A DNA stretch of 64,000 bases from Lentilactobacillus sp. SPB1-3 (GTDB taxonomy: Bacteria > Bacillota > Bacilli > Lactobacillales > Lactobacillaceae): NCBI RefSeq assembly GCF_026913205.2, contig NZ_CP168151.1, positions 372,001 to 436,000 of the forward strand. Direction: 5' to 3'. The notes under the pieces are model-generated. The model was not told where the DNA came from and did no database searches. It was given only the letters and a program-made list of their open reading frames with translations. This document shows, piece by piece, positions 43,744-53,500 of this stretch. The translations under genes were made by a program, and so were the position numbers. The first letter of the stretch is position 1. The number at the start of each line of letters is the position of its first letter.

Positions 43744-44799
43744 TTATCCTCCAATTACTGTAACGGGATCGACTTTGACAATTGTTCTAATTGGGATCAG
43801 TGCTGCAACAATCGAGATGACGATCATCCCGACAGTAACGGCCGAAAGAATTGGGATATCAAAGTACATTGGCACACCGATTGGTAGTGATTGTGCAGTC
43901 AGCAAGGTCAGAATACCGCTAAGAACTAAGCCACTGATAACAATGATCAGTGATTGAGCAATCGTGGCATTCACTAATACTTTAGATGGAATTCCTTGCG
44001 CCCGAAGAACTGCGTAATTGGCAATTTTTTGCATAGTCAAAATGTATAAGAATACCGCAATGACAACTAAAGAAATCACCATTAAGAAGCCGATCATGAA
44101 ACCAAAAGTAGTATTTTGAGCAGAGTATCCAGGTAGTTCGTTAATAAAGGTGCTCATTGAATAACTCTTGAGGTATTTACTATCAAACTTAGGATTACCG
44201 CGTTTAACAATAATTCCGCTACCGATGATGTTAGAACTAACACTCTTTAATTTTTGCCAAGTACTAATACTGCCGTAAATTACTGGAGAAATACTATATT
44301 TTTGGTCGTGCATGAAACCGACTATTTCATACTCGTCTGAGTTAGAATTCATCGTGAGCTTGTCACCGAGTTTGTAACCATCAGTTTTAAATTGATCATC
44401 GACAACGATTTGATTGGCATTCTGTGGGCGATGGCCTTGAGTAAGCTTAAGTTGCTTGTAAATGAACTGGTTGGAGTTGATACCTAAGAATCGTGCCGAT
44501 TCGTTCTTGCGATTGGATGCCTTAGTGACAACCGGTGCTTGTCCGATTAAAGCCTGGTTGGAATTAAGCTTACCGACCTGATTTTTAGTAATCATCGACT
44601 GATCAAGACTGATGTTTGAATCTTTATTCATGACAACAGTTCTGGCGTTCCATGAGTCGACAGTCAGAGTATTTTGTCTTGCTAAACCAATGGCTAGGCT
44701 GGTCAAAATAAATATCAAATAGCCAATCAAGACGACCATGGAAATGATTAAACCATAACGTAATTTTTCATGTCGCATTTCTTTGAGTGCTAAGAACAT
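43744..44799 (-). CDS. hrtB: FtsX-type permease, heme exporter HrtB
   Basis: This 351-residue protein has one N-terminal helix (LIISMVVLIGYLIFILTSLAIGLA), a large extracellular domain (about 45-220), and three C-terminal helices, the MacB/FtsX layout. Its opening MFLALKEMRHEKLRYGL and SWNARTVVMNKDSNISL resemble lactococcal HrtB. With HrtA it should pull heme out of the membrane. It follows hrtR by 12 bases and has AGGAGG upstream of ATG 44799. Confidence 0.85.
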   Translation of the reverse strand: MFLALKEMRHEKLRYGLIISMVVLIGYLIFILTSLAIGLARQNTLTVDSWNARTVVMNKDSNISLDQSMITKNQVGKLNSNQALIGQAPVVTKASNRKNESARFLGINSNQFIYKQLKLTQGHRPQNANQIVVDDQFKTDGYKLGDKLTMNSNSDEYEIVGFMHDQKYSISPVIYGSISTWQKLKSVSSNIIGSGIIVKRGNPKFDSKYLKSYSMSTFINELPGYSAQNTTFGFMIGFLMVISLVVIAVFLYILTMQKIANYAVLRAQGIPSKVLVNATIAQSLIIVISGLVLSGILTLLTAQSLPIGVPMYFDIPILSAVTVGMIVISIVAALIPIRTIVKVDPVTVIGG

Positions 44800-44811
44800 A
44801 GTTGGTTCCTC

Positions 44812-45333
44812 CTAAATGAGTTTGCTAATACTAGTTGTAAGTTTTTGGATAATCTGTTGCTTCTGTTCAGGAAAAGTTAATAATTCTCTAATTGCTTCGT
44901 GGCTTAGTGTTGCAATCGACCAAATCACAGGGGGTAATTGGGCCATTCTCGATAAACCACTTTGATCATTCTTCTGATAGCTGCTTTCGTTATACAAATA
45001 ATGTTGTTTAAGTAACTGATAGAAGCGGCTATTAAGGACCTGATCGATGAAAGTTGTGAGTGAGTCGATAAATTCTTCTAAATTAAAATTACTCTCTGAG
45101 ATCTTATTAAATTCCATATGAAAGTCTGCCATTGCAAGGTGAAATACGTAGTTGTAAGCATCATTAGTATCTACAAAATATCTATAAAATGCTCCTCTAG
45201 CAATGCCAGCCGCTTCAATGATGCGAGATACTTGGGCATCCTTAAGCGGATAATTGCTGAATTCACTTATCAAAGCATTGGTTACCAGAGTTTTCTTGGG
45301 TTTCTTTAAATGTTCAAATGTCTGAGTTGGCAT
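44812..45333 (-). CDS. hrtR: TetR-family regulator, heme sensor HrtR
   Basis: This 173-residue TetR protein has the helix-turn-helix VSRIIEAAGIARGAFYRYF (about 35-53). L. lactis HrtR binds heme through His72 and His149; this protein has His72 and a His at 145, close enough to support heme sensing. It probably represses hrtRBA through the palindrome at 45357-45379 and releases it when heme accumulates. ATG 45333 has AAAGGAA. Confidence 0.83.
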   Translation of the reverse strand: MPTQTFEHLKKPKKTLVTNALISEFSNYPLKDAQVSRIIEAAGIARGAFYRYFVDTNDAYNYVFHLAMADFHMEFNKISESNFNLEEFIDSLTTFIDQVLNSRFYQLLKQHYLYNESSYQKNDQSGLSRMAQLPPVIWSIATLSHEAIRELLTFPEQKQQIIQKLTTSISKLI

Positions 45334-45356
45334 GCCACATTTCCTTTCTCAAATCT

Positions 45357-45379
45357 AAAAGTGACACGTCGTCACTTTT
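45357..45379. promoter_or_regulatory. HrtR operator
   Basis: AAAAGTGAC-ACGTC-GTCACTTTT is a 23-bp dyad just upstream of hrtR. Its core GTGACACGTCGTCAC resembles the lactococcal HrtR site ATGACACAGTGTCAT. Confidence 0.75.
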
Positions 45380-45425
45380 TAAGTATAAGGTAACAAGTTT
45401 ATTGTTAAGAGTCAAATAATTGAAT

Positions 45426-45457
45426 AAAAAAGAGGGTCCCAGTTACAGGGACCCTCT
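45426..45457 (-). terminator. Terminator of the TrpXYZ-type operon
   Basis: AGAGGGTCCC pairs with GGGACCCTCT; on the minus strand it is followed by TTTTTTATT. Confidence 0.88.
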
Positions 45458-45467
45458 AAATTGATGA

Positions 45468-46241
45468 TTAACCATCAATATCGTTGAAGAATGTTAATAA
45501 TTTTTCTTTGGTTAATGTATCTTTGTCGCCGTCTTTGACATCATAAGAAATCTTGCCATGGTCTAAGACGATCAATCGATTACCGTAGCTCAATGCATCT
45601 TCTAAGTGATGTGTGATCATTAGGCAAGTTAGCTGATCTTTGTTGATTCGCATGTTAGTGGCATGCATTAATTCAGCTGAAGTCTGTGGATCAAGGGCAG
45701 CAGTATGTTCATCAAGCAGTAAAATTTCTGGTCGTTTGATGGTTGCCATCAAGAAGCTAAGAGCTTGGCGTTGACCACCAGATAAGTCGCCAGTAGGAGT
45801 GTTAAGTCGTTGATCAAGCCCGTTAGGCATGGTCTTGGTGATTTCTTCAAACTCTGCCATGTTTTGCTTAAGGCGACGGGCGCCAAGTCCGCGTACTTGA
45901 CCACGCTTTTTAGATAGAAGCAAATTTTCTGCAACTGTCATTCTTGGGGCAGTGCCCATTTTAGGGTCCTGGAATACTCGGCTTAAGAATCTGGTCCGGT
46001 GTTCAACGGACATGTTAGTGATGTCTTTGCCATGCAAGAGAATTTCACCACTGGTGACTTTTAAATCGCCACCAATAATATTGAATAATGTGGACTTACC
46101 AGCTCCGTTTGATCCTAAAACAGTGATGAAATCACCAGCATAAATCTTCAGGTTAACGTGATCCATAATGTTGATTTCTTCGGGGGTTCCCTGATTGACG
46201 GTTACCACAACATCTTTTAATTCAAAAATAGGTTCACTCAT
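45468..46241 (-). CDS. trpZ: ABC importer ATPase (TrpZ-like)
   Basis: This 257-residue ATPase has Walker A GSNGAGKST, signature LSGGQRQA, Walker B ILLLDEHTAALD and H-loop ITHHLEDAL. The D-loop reads EHTAALD as in the TrpZ/YcjV-like group. It powers import with the permease and binding protein encoded upstream. It overlaps the permease gene by 8 bases. ATG 46241 has GGGGG. The name rests on the operon type, not on a specific residue. Confidence 0.8.
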   Translation of the reverse strand: MSEPIFELKDVVVTVNQGTPEEINIMDHVNLKIYAGDFITVLGSNGAGKSTLFNIIGGDLKVTSGEILLHGKDITNMSVEHRTRFLSRVFQDPKMGTAPRMTVAENLLLSKKRGQVRGLGARRLKQNMAEFEEITKTMPNGLDQRLNTPTGDLSGGQRQALSFLMATIKRPEILLLDEHTAALDPQTSAELMHATNMRINKDQLTCLMITHHLEDALSYGNRLIVLDHGKISYDVKDGDKDTLTKEKLLTFFNDIDG

Positions 46242-47127
46242 GTTTACTAATCCCCCTTGATAATGATCGTTTTAATTGGAATCGTTTTTCAAAAGCTGGG
46301 AACATCATGCAGATTGCAAGGATGATAGCTGAAATTAAGTTCAAGTCGTTAGCGTTGAAGCCAAGTTGAAGAACAATCAAGATAACGAAACGGTACAAAA
46401 TACTACCGATAGTTACAGCGATTAGTCGTTCATTCATAGTTAGTTCACCGAAGACTACTTCACCGATAATAATAGAAGCAAGTGCGACAACGATGATACC
46501 GATTCCCATGTTGACATCAGCGAAACCATTTTCTTGAGCTACTAGTGCGCCACCTAAAGCAATCATACCGTTGGAAACACTTAATCCCATAATTTGCATG
46601 GTATCAGTACTGATTCCAAGTGATTTAGCCATATTAGAGTTATCACCAGTTGCGATGAATGCTTGACCCAAGTTGGTTTGTAAGAAGTAAATGATTAGGG
46701 CAGTCACGATAATAATGACGATCATTCCTAAGAAGACACTGTTGAAGTATGGTGGAAGGCCTTTAAAGAGATCTAATAAGCTGCTCTTACCATAAAGTGA
46801 AAGGTTAGCTCGGCCCATAATTCTAAGATTGATAGAATATGCAGCGGTCATGGTTAGGATTCCTGCTAGTAGTACCGGAATCTTTCCCTTGGTGTAGAGA
46901 AGACCAGTTACTAATCCAGCAAGCATACCAACACAGAAAGCAAGTAATGTTGCAGCGAGAGGTGAGAAACCGTGATAGATTGCGGCGACAGCTGTGGCGG
47001 CCCCCATTGGGAAGGTTCCTTCTACAGTCATATCAGGGAAGTCTAAAATTCTAAAGGTTAGGAAAAGTCCGATACCAACTATTCCCCAAGTCAATCCTTG
47101 ACCGATTGCGGATACTAGAATACTCAT
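46234..47127 (-). CDS. trpY: ABC importer permease (TrpY-like)
   Basis: This 297-residue protein has eight or nine membrane helices (GLTWGIVGIGLFLTFRILDFPDMTVEGTFP at the start). It is related to the branched-chain amino acid permease fold and contains VSNGMIALGGALVAQENGFADVNMGIG. Such permeases pair with ABC_sub_bind proteins; streptococcal homologues form a tryptophan importer. It overlaps the binding-protein gene by ATGA, showing translational coupling. ATG 47127 has AAAGGAG. Confidence 0.82.
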   Translation of the reverse strand: MSILVSAIGQGLTWGIVGIGLFLTFRILDFPDMTVEGTFPMGAATAVAAIYHGFSPLAATLLAFCVGMLAGLVTGLLYTKGKIPVLLAGILTMTAAYSINLRIMGRANLSLYGKSSLLDLFKGLPPYFNSVFLGMIVIIIVTALIIYFLQTNLGQAFIATGDNSNMAKSLGISTDTMQIMGLSVSNGMIALGGALVAQENGFADVNMGIGIIVVALASIIIGEVVFGELTMNERLIAVTIGSILYRFVILIVLQLGFNANDLNLISAIILAICMMFPAFEKRFQLKRSLSRGISKHE

Positions 47128-48134
47128 TTGACGATCTCTCCTTTCGTTTGTGCTTCTTTCATAAGTGAAGCAGGGATGTGAATATTTAATTTCTTAGCGG
47201 CACGTTCATTGATAATTAACTTACTTTTTGTGAAGTATTTGATTGGTGTTGTGGCGGGTTTCTTTTTGCCTTCAAGAATTTCGGCACTCATCTTACCAGT
47301 AGCCACTCCTAATTGGAATTGGTCAATGGCATATGTGGCAACCCCACCAGCTTTAACCATCGTGTCAACGCCTGGAAAGATTGGCACACCTGCTTGATTA
47401 GCAGCACCAACTAATGTTGAAATTGCACCGGCGATTGTGTTATCAGTTGGGACATAAATAGCATCGACTGAATTAACAGCCTGTTGGGCAACTTGATTTA
47501 AATCGTTGGTATTAGTGATTGAATAAGCCTTTAACTTAACGTGTTCTTGTTTACATAAAGCCTTGAACATCTTGTATTGAGCCACAGCAGAATCATCGCT
47601 GGAAGTATAGATAATTCCTAATGTTTTCATGTTGGGCATCAGACGTTTGATCAATCCTAATTGGAGTTTAAATGGAGCTTTGTCAGAAACACCAGTGATA
47701 TTGCCACCTGGGCGGTCGTTACTTTTAACTAAACCAGCTCCATTAGGATCAGTGATGTCGCCTAAAATAATTGGACGATCTGAAATGCTATTTGCTAGTG
47801 CTTGAGCAGCCGGAGTGGCAATTCCGATTGAAAGATCGGCATTTTCGTTAGCAAACTTAGAACTCATTGTTTTTAGATTGCTTTGATCGTTTTGGGCGTT
47901 TTGAAAATCAATGTTAATGTTCTTGCCAGGAATATACCCTTCTTCTTTTAATCCAGCAATGATTCCTTGGTGAATTGCATCGAGAGCGGGGTGGGACATT
48001 AGTTGTAAGATTCCGACGGTCGGCGTCTTAGGTTCTGCTGAATTCTGGTCGCTTTTCTCAGCGAAGAATGCGTAGCCTAAAAAGGCAAACAATATAATTA
48101 TGGCGGTAATCAGTGGGTAACTTCTTTTTGTCAT
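47124..48134 (-). CDS. trpX: ABC substrate-binding protein (TrpX-like, ABC_sub_bind)
   Basis: This 336-residue protein has an N-terminal signal/anchor (LITAIIILFAFLGYAFFAEK) without a lipobox cysteine, so it is probably membrane-anchored or cleaved. The rest is a two-lobed ABC_sub_bind domain: GILQLMSHPALDAIHQG, TPAAQALANSI, and a Thr-Asp-Asn loop VPTDNTIAG. The family includes the tryptophan-binding TrpX of streptococci. The leader upstream has a Trp codon, consistent with tryptophan or another aromatic substrate. ATG 48134 has AAAGGAG. Confidence 0.85.
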   Translation of the reverse strand: MTKRSYPLITAIIILFAFLGYAFFAEKSDQNSAEPKTPTVGILQLMSHPALDAIHQGIIAGLKEEGYIPGKNINIDFQNAQNDQSNLKTMSSKFANENADLSIGIATPAAQALANSISDRPIILGDITDPNGAGLVKSNDRPGGNITGVSDKAPFKLQLGLIKRLMPNMKTLGIIYTSSDDSAVAQYKMFKALCKQEHVKLKAYSITNTNDLNQVAQQAVNSVDAIYVPTDNTIAGAISTLVGAANQAGVPIFPGVDTMVKAGGVATYAIDQFQLGVATGKMSAEILEGKKKPATTPIKYFTKSKLIINERAAKKLNIHIPASLMKEAQTKGEIVK

Positions 48135-48181
48135 GATGGTTCTCCTTTAATATAAATTTTTTAAATTTAATTTTAAAAATG

Positions 48182-48341
48182 AAAAAAAGCAACTCGGCAT
48201 AGGAAAACCGAGTTGCTTTTTTCCGGTCTGCCAAGGTTAACACCTGTACAGACCATTGCATTGTTAGAAACACTGCCGGCACAGATGCGCTTTAATCATC
48301 GCAAAGAGATCAAGCGCCATCTGTGTGAGATGAGGCTTGAT
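48182..48341 (-). promoter_or_regulatory. Attenuator of the TrpXYZ-type operon
   Basis: On the minus strand two exclusive hairpins follow the leader peptide. In one, segment 1 (48341-48328) pairs with segment 2 (48322-48309) over 7+5 bp. In the other, CACAGATGGCGCTT (48325-48312) pairs with AAGCGCATCTGTG (48292-48280) over 13 bp with one bulge. A hairpin GGTCTG/CAGACC (48254-48225) and a strong terminator GCAACTCGG/CCGAGTTGC with T-run (48222-48182) complete it. The gap 48135-48690 also holds the PurBox repeats. Confidence 0.65.
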
Positions 48342-48379
48342 TACCGGAGTTGCCAAAGACGGAGAGTAATCTTATTCAT
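48341..48379 (-). CDS. 12-residue leader peptide with one Trp codon
   Basis: AAAGGAAAG lies about eight bases before ATG 48379. The frame encodes MNKITLRLWQLR and stops at TAA (48343-48341), at the start of the first regulatory hairpin. A single Trp near the end recalls TnaC- and TrpL-like logic. Because the operon is of the TrpXYZ type, a tryptophan-sensing leader is likely. Codons 8-12 (TGGCAACTCCGG region) also resemble the terminator's 5' arm and can pair with its 3' arm. Confidence 0.6.
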   Translation of the reverse strand: MNKITLRLWQLR

Positions 48380-48541
48380 AGGACAGTCTTTCCTTTCGTT
48401 TTTTGATATTTCTAATCATAATGTAATGCTTAAAATCCGTCAAGAGAATATTTCAAGCAAATATTGGCTGATTGTCGCCCCGGTGGTAATAAATGCGAAT
48501 GTTTGGCAATTGATAACTTGCGATAATTCTGTGTATTCGTC

Positions 48542-48666
48542 AAAACACGAACATTAAATGAAGTTTAATTTAAATTAGCCTTGAAAAACTGAATTTTATA
48601 AACTATACTTATGAACAATCATTTCACGAATGCTAATTTTTTAAACAAAATCAATGTTCGTGTTTT
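48542..48666. promoter_or_regulatory. Inverted PurBox-like pair upstream of purine permease
   Basis: AAAACACGAACATT (48542-48555) and its exact inverse AATGTTCGTGTTTT (48653-48666) are 14-bp repeats separated by 97 bases. The core CGAACATT fits the 3' part of the Gram-positive PurBox (AWWWCCGAACWWT). The second copy lies just before the ribosome site. PurR control of the purine permease is the simplest reading. Confidence 0.62.
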
Positions 48667-48690
48667 ACTACAAAGGAGAGATAGATATCG

Positions 48691-50064
48691 ATGACAAATA
48701 AAGAAAATGGTTTGCTATATGGTCCTGAAGATAAGGTGTCTTACTTTCAATCTGGTTTATTAGGTTTACAACATGTCCTAGCAATGGATGTATATGTACC
48801 GCCTTTGATCATGGCCGGATTGCTCTCAATGACCCTGACTCAAAAAACTGGGTTTCTACAAGCCGCGTTTCTTGCGTGTGGAGTTGGAACCATTATTCAA
48901 ACCAAATTCTTTTTAAAAATGCCGATATCTCAAGGACCTTCTTTTGTTCCAATTGGTGCGGTAGCTGGAATCTATGCTGCATATGGAGCTGCTAATGGTG
49001 GCATGGGGACCGTTTTAGGATCCATTGCCATTGGTGCTTTGTTACTGATTGGTTTAGGAGTTTCTGGAATCTATCAAAAAATAATTAATAAACTAGTTCC
49101 AGCTTTAGTCGGTGGAACAATTATCACCTGTGTCGGATTATCTTTGCTTCCTTCTGCCTTGAATGACAATATCTTTAAAGCGGGGGGAAATGTTGACCAG
49201 AATATCGAAGTCGCTGCAGTCACTGGCGGTACAATGTTACTAGCAATTATTATTGGATTAAGAATGCCACAGTTTCAAAAGCTATTTCGGGTTAGTTCGA
49301 TTGTCATCGCGTTAACAGTGGGAACGATTTTTGCATCTTCACGTGGGATGGTCGACTGGTCAGTAGTTGCCAATGCTGATTGGGTTAGTTTACCTAAGTT
49401 CACTGCACTTCATTACGGATTTCACTTTTCATTACCAGCAATTTTTACCTTTGTCATTATTTATATGGTACTAACAACGGAAACCACTGGAACTTGGTTT
49501 GCGATGAGCGCGATTATTGGTGAACCACTGTCAAAGAAACAGTGGAATCGAGGCATCATTGGTGAAGGGATCAGTTGTTTGATTGCTGCATTTTTAGGAA
49601 CTACACCAATGACGGGGTATTCAACAAATGCTGGAATTGTTTCGATCACTGGAGTTGCCAGCAAACGAGTGTTTATTTCCGCTAGTATTTGGTTTATTAT
49701 TTTAGGATTTTTCGGCAAACTGTCCGCATTCTTATCAGCTGTGCCTGCTCCAGTGATCGGTGGCATTTTTGCAATAATTTGTGTCATTATTATGCTTAAC
49801 GGCTTGAATGTTATCAGAAGACTCAATGTCACTGAAAGTACGACATATATATTAGGTATTCCAATTGTTTTGACGATGGGAGTAATTTTGTTACCAACTA
49901 AAGTAATGGATTCAGCTCCTCAAATGATTCAATATCTACTCGGTTCACCAATCACAGTCGGTGCAGTCAGTGCCATCATTTTGAACCTGCTGATGGGTGA
50001 CAAACGAAGTTCAGAAATCGCTACTACTTCTCAATCACATGAAGGTGTGGTTGAAGCTAAGTAG
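48691..50064 (+). CDS. Xanthine/uric acid-type purine permease (NCS2, PbuX-like)
   Basis: This 457-residue permease has 14 helices. It opens with GLLGLQHVLAMDVYVPPLI and has the NCS2 signature SQGPSFVPIGAVAG. The segment TTETTGTWFAMSAIIGEPL holds the substrate-site Glu, and TTPMTGYSTNAGIVSITGVASKR places it near the xanthine/uric acid branch. Import of xanthine or another purine is likely, and the flanking PurBox-like repeats agree. ATG 48691 has AAAGGAG. Confidence 0.88.
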   Translation: MTNKENGLLYGPEDKVSYFQSGLLGLQHVLAMDVYVPPLIMAGLLSMTLTQKTGFLQAAFLACGVGTIIQTKFFLKMPISQGPSFVPIGAVAGIYAAYGAANGGMGTVLGSIAIGALLLIGLGVSGIYQKIINKLVPALVGGTIITCVGLSLLPSALNDNIFKAGGNVDQNIEVAAVTGGTMLLAIIIGLRMPQFQKLFRVSSIVIALTVGTIFASSRGMVDWSVVANADWVSLPKFTALHYGFHFSLPAIFTFVIIYMVLTTETTGTWFAMSAIIGEPLSKKQWNRGIIGEGISCLIAAFLGTTPMTGYSTNAGIVSITGVASKRVFISASIWFIILGFFGKLSAFLSAVPAPVIGGIFAIICVIIMLNGLNVIRRLNVTESTTYILGIPIVLTMGVILLPTKVMDSAPQMIQYLLGSPITVGAVSAIILNLLMGDKRSSEIATTSQSHEGVVEAK

Positions 50065-50152
50065 TGACGAACAATAATTTTAGGATGGTTCTTTGGACTA
50101 ACAACCAGAACTTGGCTAGAATGAAGGTAAATACTGAATGGGGATGTTACTA

Positions 50153-50395
50153 ATGGCTGATGATGATTTAAAGACATTTACTAGCGATGAGTTGGCACAA
50201 TTCGATGGTAATGGTCGACGAGCATACGTTGCAATCGATGGAGTGGTTTATGATGTCACTCATGAAGAATCATGGGAATATGGTAAACACTATGGACTGA
50301 CAGCAGGTAAGGACCTTAGTAAAGAAATTGAGGGAACTCCTCATGGAAAGTCGATTCTGGGAAAATTAAAAGTTGTTGGCAAGTTAGTCGATTAA
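50153..50395 (+). CDS. Cytochrome b5-like heme-binding protein
   Basis: This small cytochrome b5-fold protein has 80 residues from ATG 50153 (GGGGAT upstream; the frame opens 15 bases earlier). The segments LKTFTSDELAQFDGNG, YVAIDGVVYDVT, WEYGKHYGLTAGKDLSKE and TPHGKSIL match the stand-alone cytochrome b5-like proteins of lactobacilli. His residues in GKHYG and TPHG are candidate heme ligands. Its role in an organism that may lack heme synthesis is unclear. It may be co-transcribed with the purine permease. Confidence 0.85.
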   Translation: MADDDLKTFTSDELAQFDGNGRRAYVAIDGVVYDVTHEESWEYGKHYGLTAGKDLSKEIEGTPHGKSILGKLKVVGKLVD

Positions 50396-50430
50396 AAAGA
50401 GGTTCTACACATTTTGTGTAGAACCTTTTT
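50394..50430 (+). terminator. Terminator before cas9
   Basis: AAAAAGAGGTTCTACACA pairs with TGTGTAGAACCTTTTT, isolating the CRISPR operon from upstream transcription. Confidence 0.9.
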
Positions 50431-50460
50431 CATATGGAAAAATAATCTTTGAATTAGTAG

Positions 50461-50489
50461 TTGTTTATATCTATGTAGCCCTTCATAAT
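50461..50489 (+). promoter_or_regulatory. cas operon promoter
   Basis: TTGTTT (50461-50466) and CATAAT (50484-50489) are spaced by 17 bases, with GGAGGAG about 20 bases further on. Confidence 0.6.
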
Positions 50490-50519
50490 AAAATAGAATA
50501 ATTTTTGGAGGAGTACATA

Positions 50520-53500
50520 ATGACAGAACCATACACTTTGGGATTAGATATCGGAACCAATTCGGTAGGTTTTGCTGCTATTGATAGTCATTATCAACTA
50601 ATCAGAGCAAAAGGTAAAAACGTGATTGGTGTAAGACTATTTGAAGAAGGTAAAACCGCAGAAGAAAGAAGGGGCTTTAGAACTACTAGAAGGAGACTTA
50701 ATCGACGTAAGTGGCGGTTAAATTTCTTAAATGAAATCTTTGCACCACATTTGGCCGAAATTGATGAAACCTTTTTGAGAAGATTAAAGTATTCGAATTT
50801 ATCTAATCAAGATACTAATAAAGCATTTTCGGGATCATTATTATTTCCCGATAAAACTGATGCAGAATATTATAAAAATTACAAAACTATCTATCATTTA
50901 CGTCACAAGTTAATGACTGAGGATAGACAGTTCGATTTAAGAGAAGTCTATCTTGCAATCCATCATATTGTTAAGTATCGAGGCAATTTTTTAAATAACA
51001 CCCCAGTTAATCAATTTTCTGTTGGTAAAATGGAGTTGGATGACCAATTTGACCAATTAAACGAAGCTTTTAAGAATTTAGAAATTGATTTTGAAATTAA
51101 TACTGAAGATACCAATTCCTTTAAAGATGAGCTGATTGATAATGAAATTAGAAAGCTTGATCGACAAAAATCTTTAAAAGATAAATTGGCAATCGCGGTT
51201 TCTGATAAACAGATTCAAAAAAATAATAAAAAAATTGCTTCTGAAATTGTCAAAGCTTTCTTGGGATACAAATTCAAATTAGATGTGATTTTGCAGCACG
51301 ACACTGAAGAAGCAAAAGACTGGCAACTAAACTTTGATGATGAAGAAATCAATGATAACCTGGCTAATCTGTCTGGAATGATGAATAATGATGAACTTAC
51401 AATTGTTGAAATCATTCAAAATGTTTGCTCCCAAGTCACTTTAGCTACAATTGTTCCGGAAGGAATGAGCCTATCAGAATCAATGATCGATAAGTATTAT
51501 CGTCATGGTAAAGACTTGGATAAGCTTAAGAAACTAATGGGTTACTTACCAGAACAACAAGCAACAGAATTAAGAAGCGCATATGCCAAATATGTTGGCT
51601 CAATTGATAACGTAAAAGTTATTAGTCGCGATAAATTCTATAGTGAAGTCCAGAATATCGTTGATGATTCAGCTTTGGCCAAAGAAATTTTGGAAGAAAT
51701 TGAATTAGACAAATTTATGCCTAAGCAACGAACATCGGCTAACGGATCAATTCCTCATCAAATGCATCAGATTGAATTAGACAAAATTATCGAAATGCAA
51801 GGAAAGTACTATCCATTTTTATTAGAACTTAATCCAAACGAGCAACGGCAAAAAGTGGCTAAATACAAGTTAGATGAATTAGTTACGTTTAGAGTTCCCT
51901 ACTACGTTGGACCAATGATCACAGCCGAAGACCAAGAAAAATCTTCCGGCAAAAGTTTCGCATGGATGAAGCGAAAAGCTGGTGGCGATATCACCCCATG
52001 GAACTTCGATGAAAAAGTTGATCGAATGGAGTCGGCCAACCAATTTATTCGTCGAATGACAACAAATGACACCTATTTATTTGCTGAAGACGTGTTACCA
52101 GATGAAAGTATCCTATACCAAAAGTTTAAAGTGCTAAATGAATTGAATATGGTCAGAGTCGATGGCCATCGATTAAGCATTTCAGAAAAACAAGCGATTT
52201 TTGACAATCTCTTTAAGCAACAAAAAGGAGTGTCAGTAAAGCAATTACAAAACTTCTTAATTAGTTATAAGCAGTATTTGAAGGCACCAAAGATTGAAGG
52301 TCTATCCGATCCAATTAAGTTTAATAATTCATTAGGAACTTATAATGAACTCAGAAAAACATTCCCAGATAACATTGATAATCCTGATTACCAACATGAT
52401 TTTGAGAATATTATTGAATGGTCAACTGTGTTTGAAGACCGAAAAATATATGAAGCAAAATTGGCTGAAATCACTTGGTTAACGAGTAGTCAAGTTAAGT
52501 CGCTGGTTTCACTAAGACATCGTGGTTGGGGAAGGCTATCAGCCAAATTATTGACGGGTGTTAGAAACGCTAATGGTGAATCTATTATGGATTTACTTTG
52601 GAATACCAATAATAATTTTATGCAAATTATGGCCGATTCAGAGATTGCTGAACAAGTTCATCAGATGAACTTGAACTTTGTTAGGCCGGATAATTTAGAA
52701 ACTATTTTAGATGATGCGTACACCTCACCACAAAACAAAAAAGCGATTCGCCAAGTAGTACGAATCGTGGAAGATATTGTCAAAGCAGTCGGCCAAGAAC
52801 CTGCAAAAATTGCGATTGAGTTTACTCGTTCTGATGATGAACGCCCAGTCCGGACGAAATCAAGATATAGTCAAATGCTTGATACATTTGAATCTACGGC
52901 GAAAGACATTGTTGATGAAGGCCTAAAAGATGAATTGATTAATTTTGCAGATCAAAAGAAAATGAGTGATAAGTATGTTCTGTACTTTTCACAATTAGGT
53001 AGGGATATGTACACAGGGGTACCTATCAATATTGATGATTTAAATAATTATGATATTGACCATGTGCTGCCTCAAGCGTTCATTAAGGACGATTCACTAA
53101 ATAACCGAGTATTAGTAAAAAAAGCGGTTAATAACGCTAAGTCTGATAGCGTTCCTTATGTTAGATTTAGCCAAAAAATGGGTGTCTTTTGGCGTCAGCT
53201 AGCCGATGCCGGTTTGATTTCTAAAAGGAAGCTTAAGAATTTATTTACTGATCCCGATTCAATTGATAAATACACGGCCCATGGATTTATCAATCGTCAA
53301 TTAGTTGAAACTAGCCAAGTCATTAAATTATCTGCCAACATTTTAGGCAACATGTATCAAGAAAAAGGTACTGAGATAATTGAAATTCGGGCAAAGCAAA
53401 ACACAGAGTTTAGAAAACAATTTAATCTTATAAAAGTCCGAGAAGTTAATGATTATCACCATGCTATGGATGGATATCTAACTGCCTTACTAGGATCATA

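Noticed and set aside
48182-48420. T-box riboswitch upstream of the TrpXYZ-type operon
   Set aside because: The region has the right length and a terminator, but I find no TGGNACCGCG-like T-box sequence on the minus strand and no clear Stem I specifier loop; a leader ORF explains the layout better.
48556-48652. Purine riboswitch before the 48691 permease
   Set aside because: The conserved purine-aptamer loop and junction sequences are not found; only PurBox-like repeats are supported.
50505-50519. Earlier TTG start for cas9
   Set aside because: The GGAGGAG ribosome site lies inside this extension, and Cas9 homologues begin a few residues before the RuvC-I motif.
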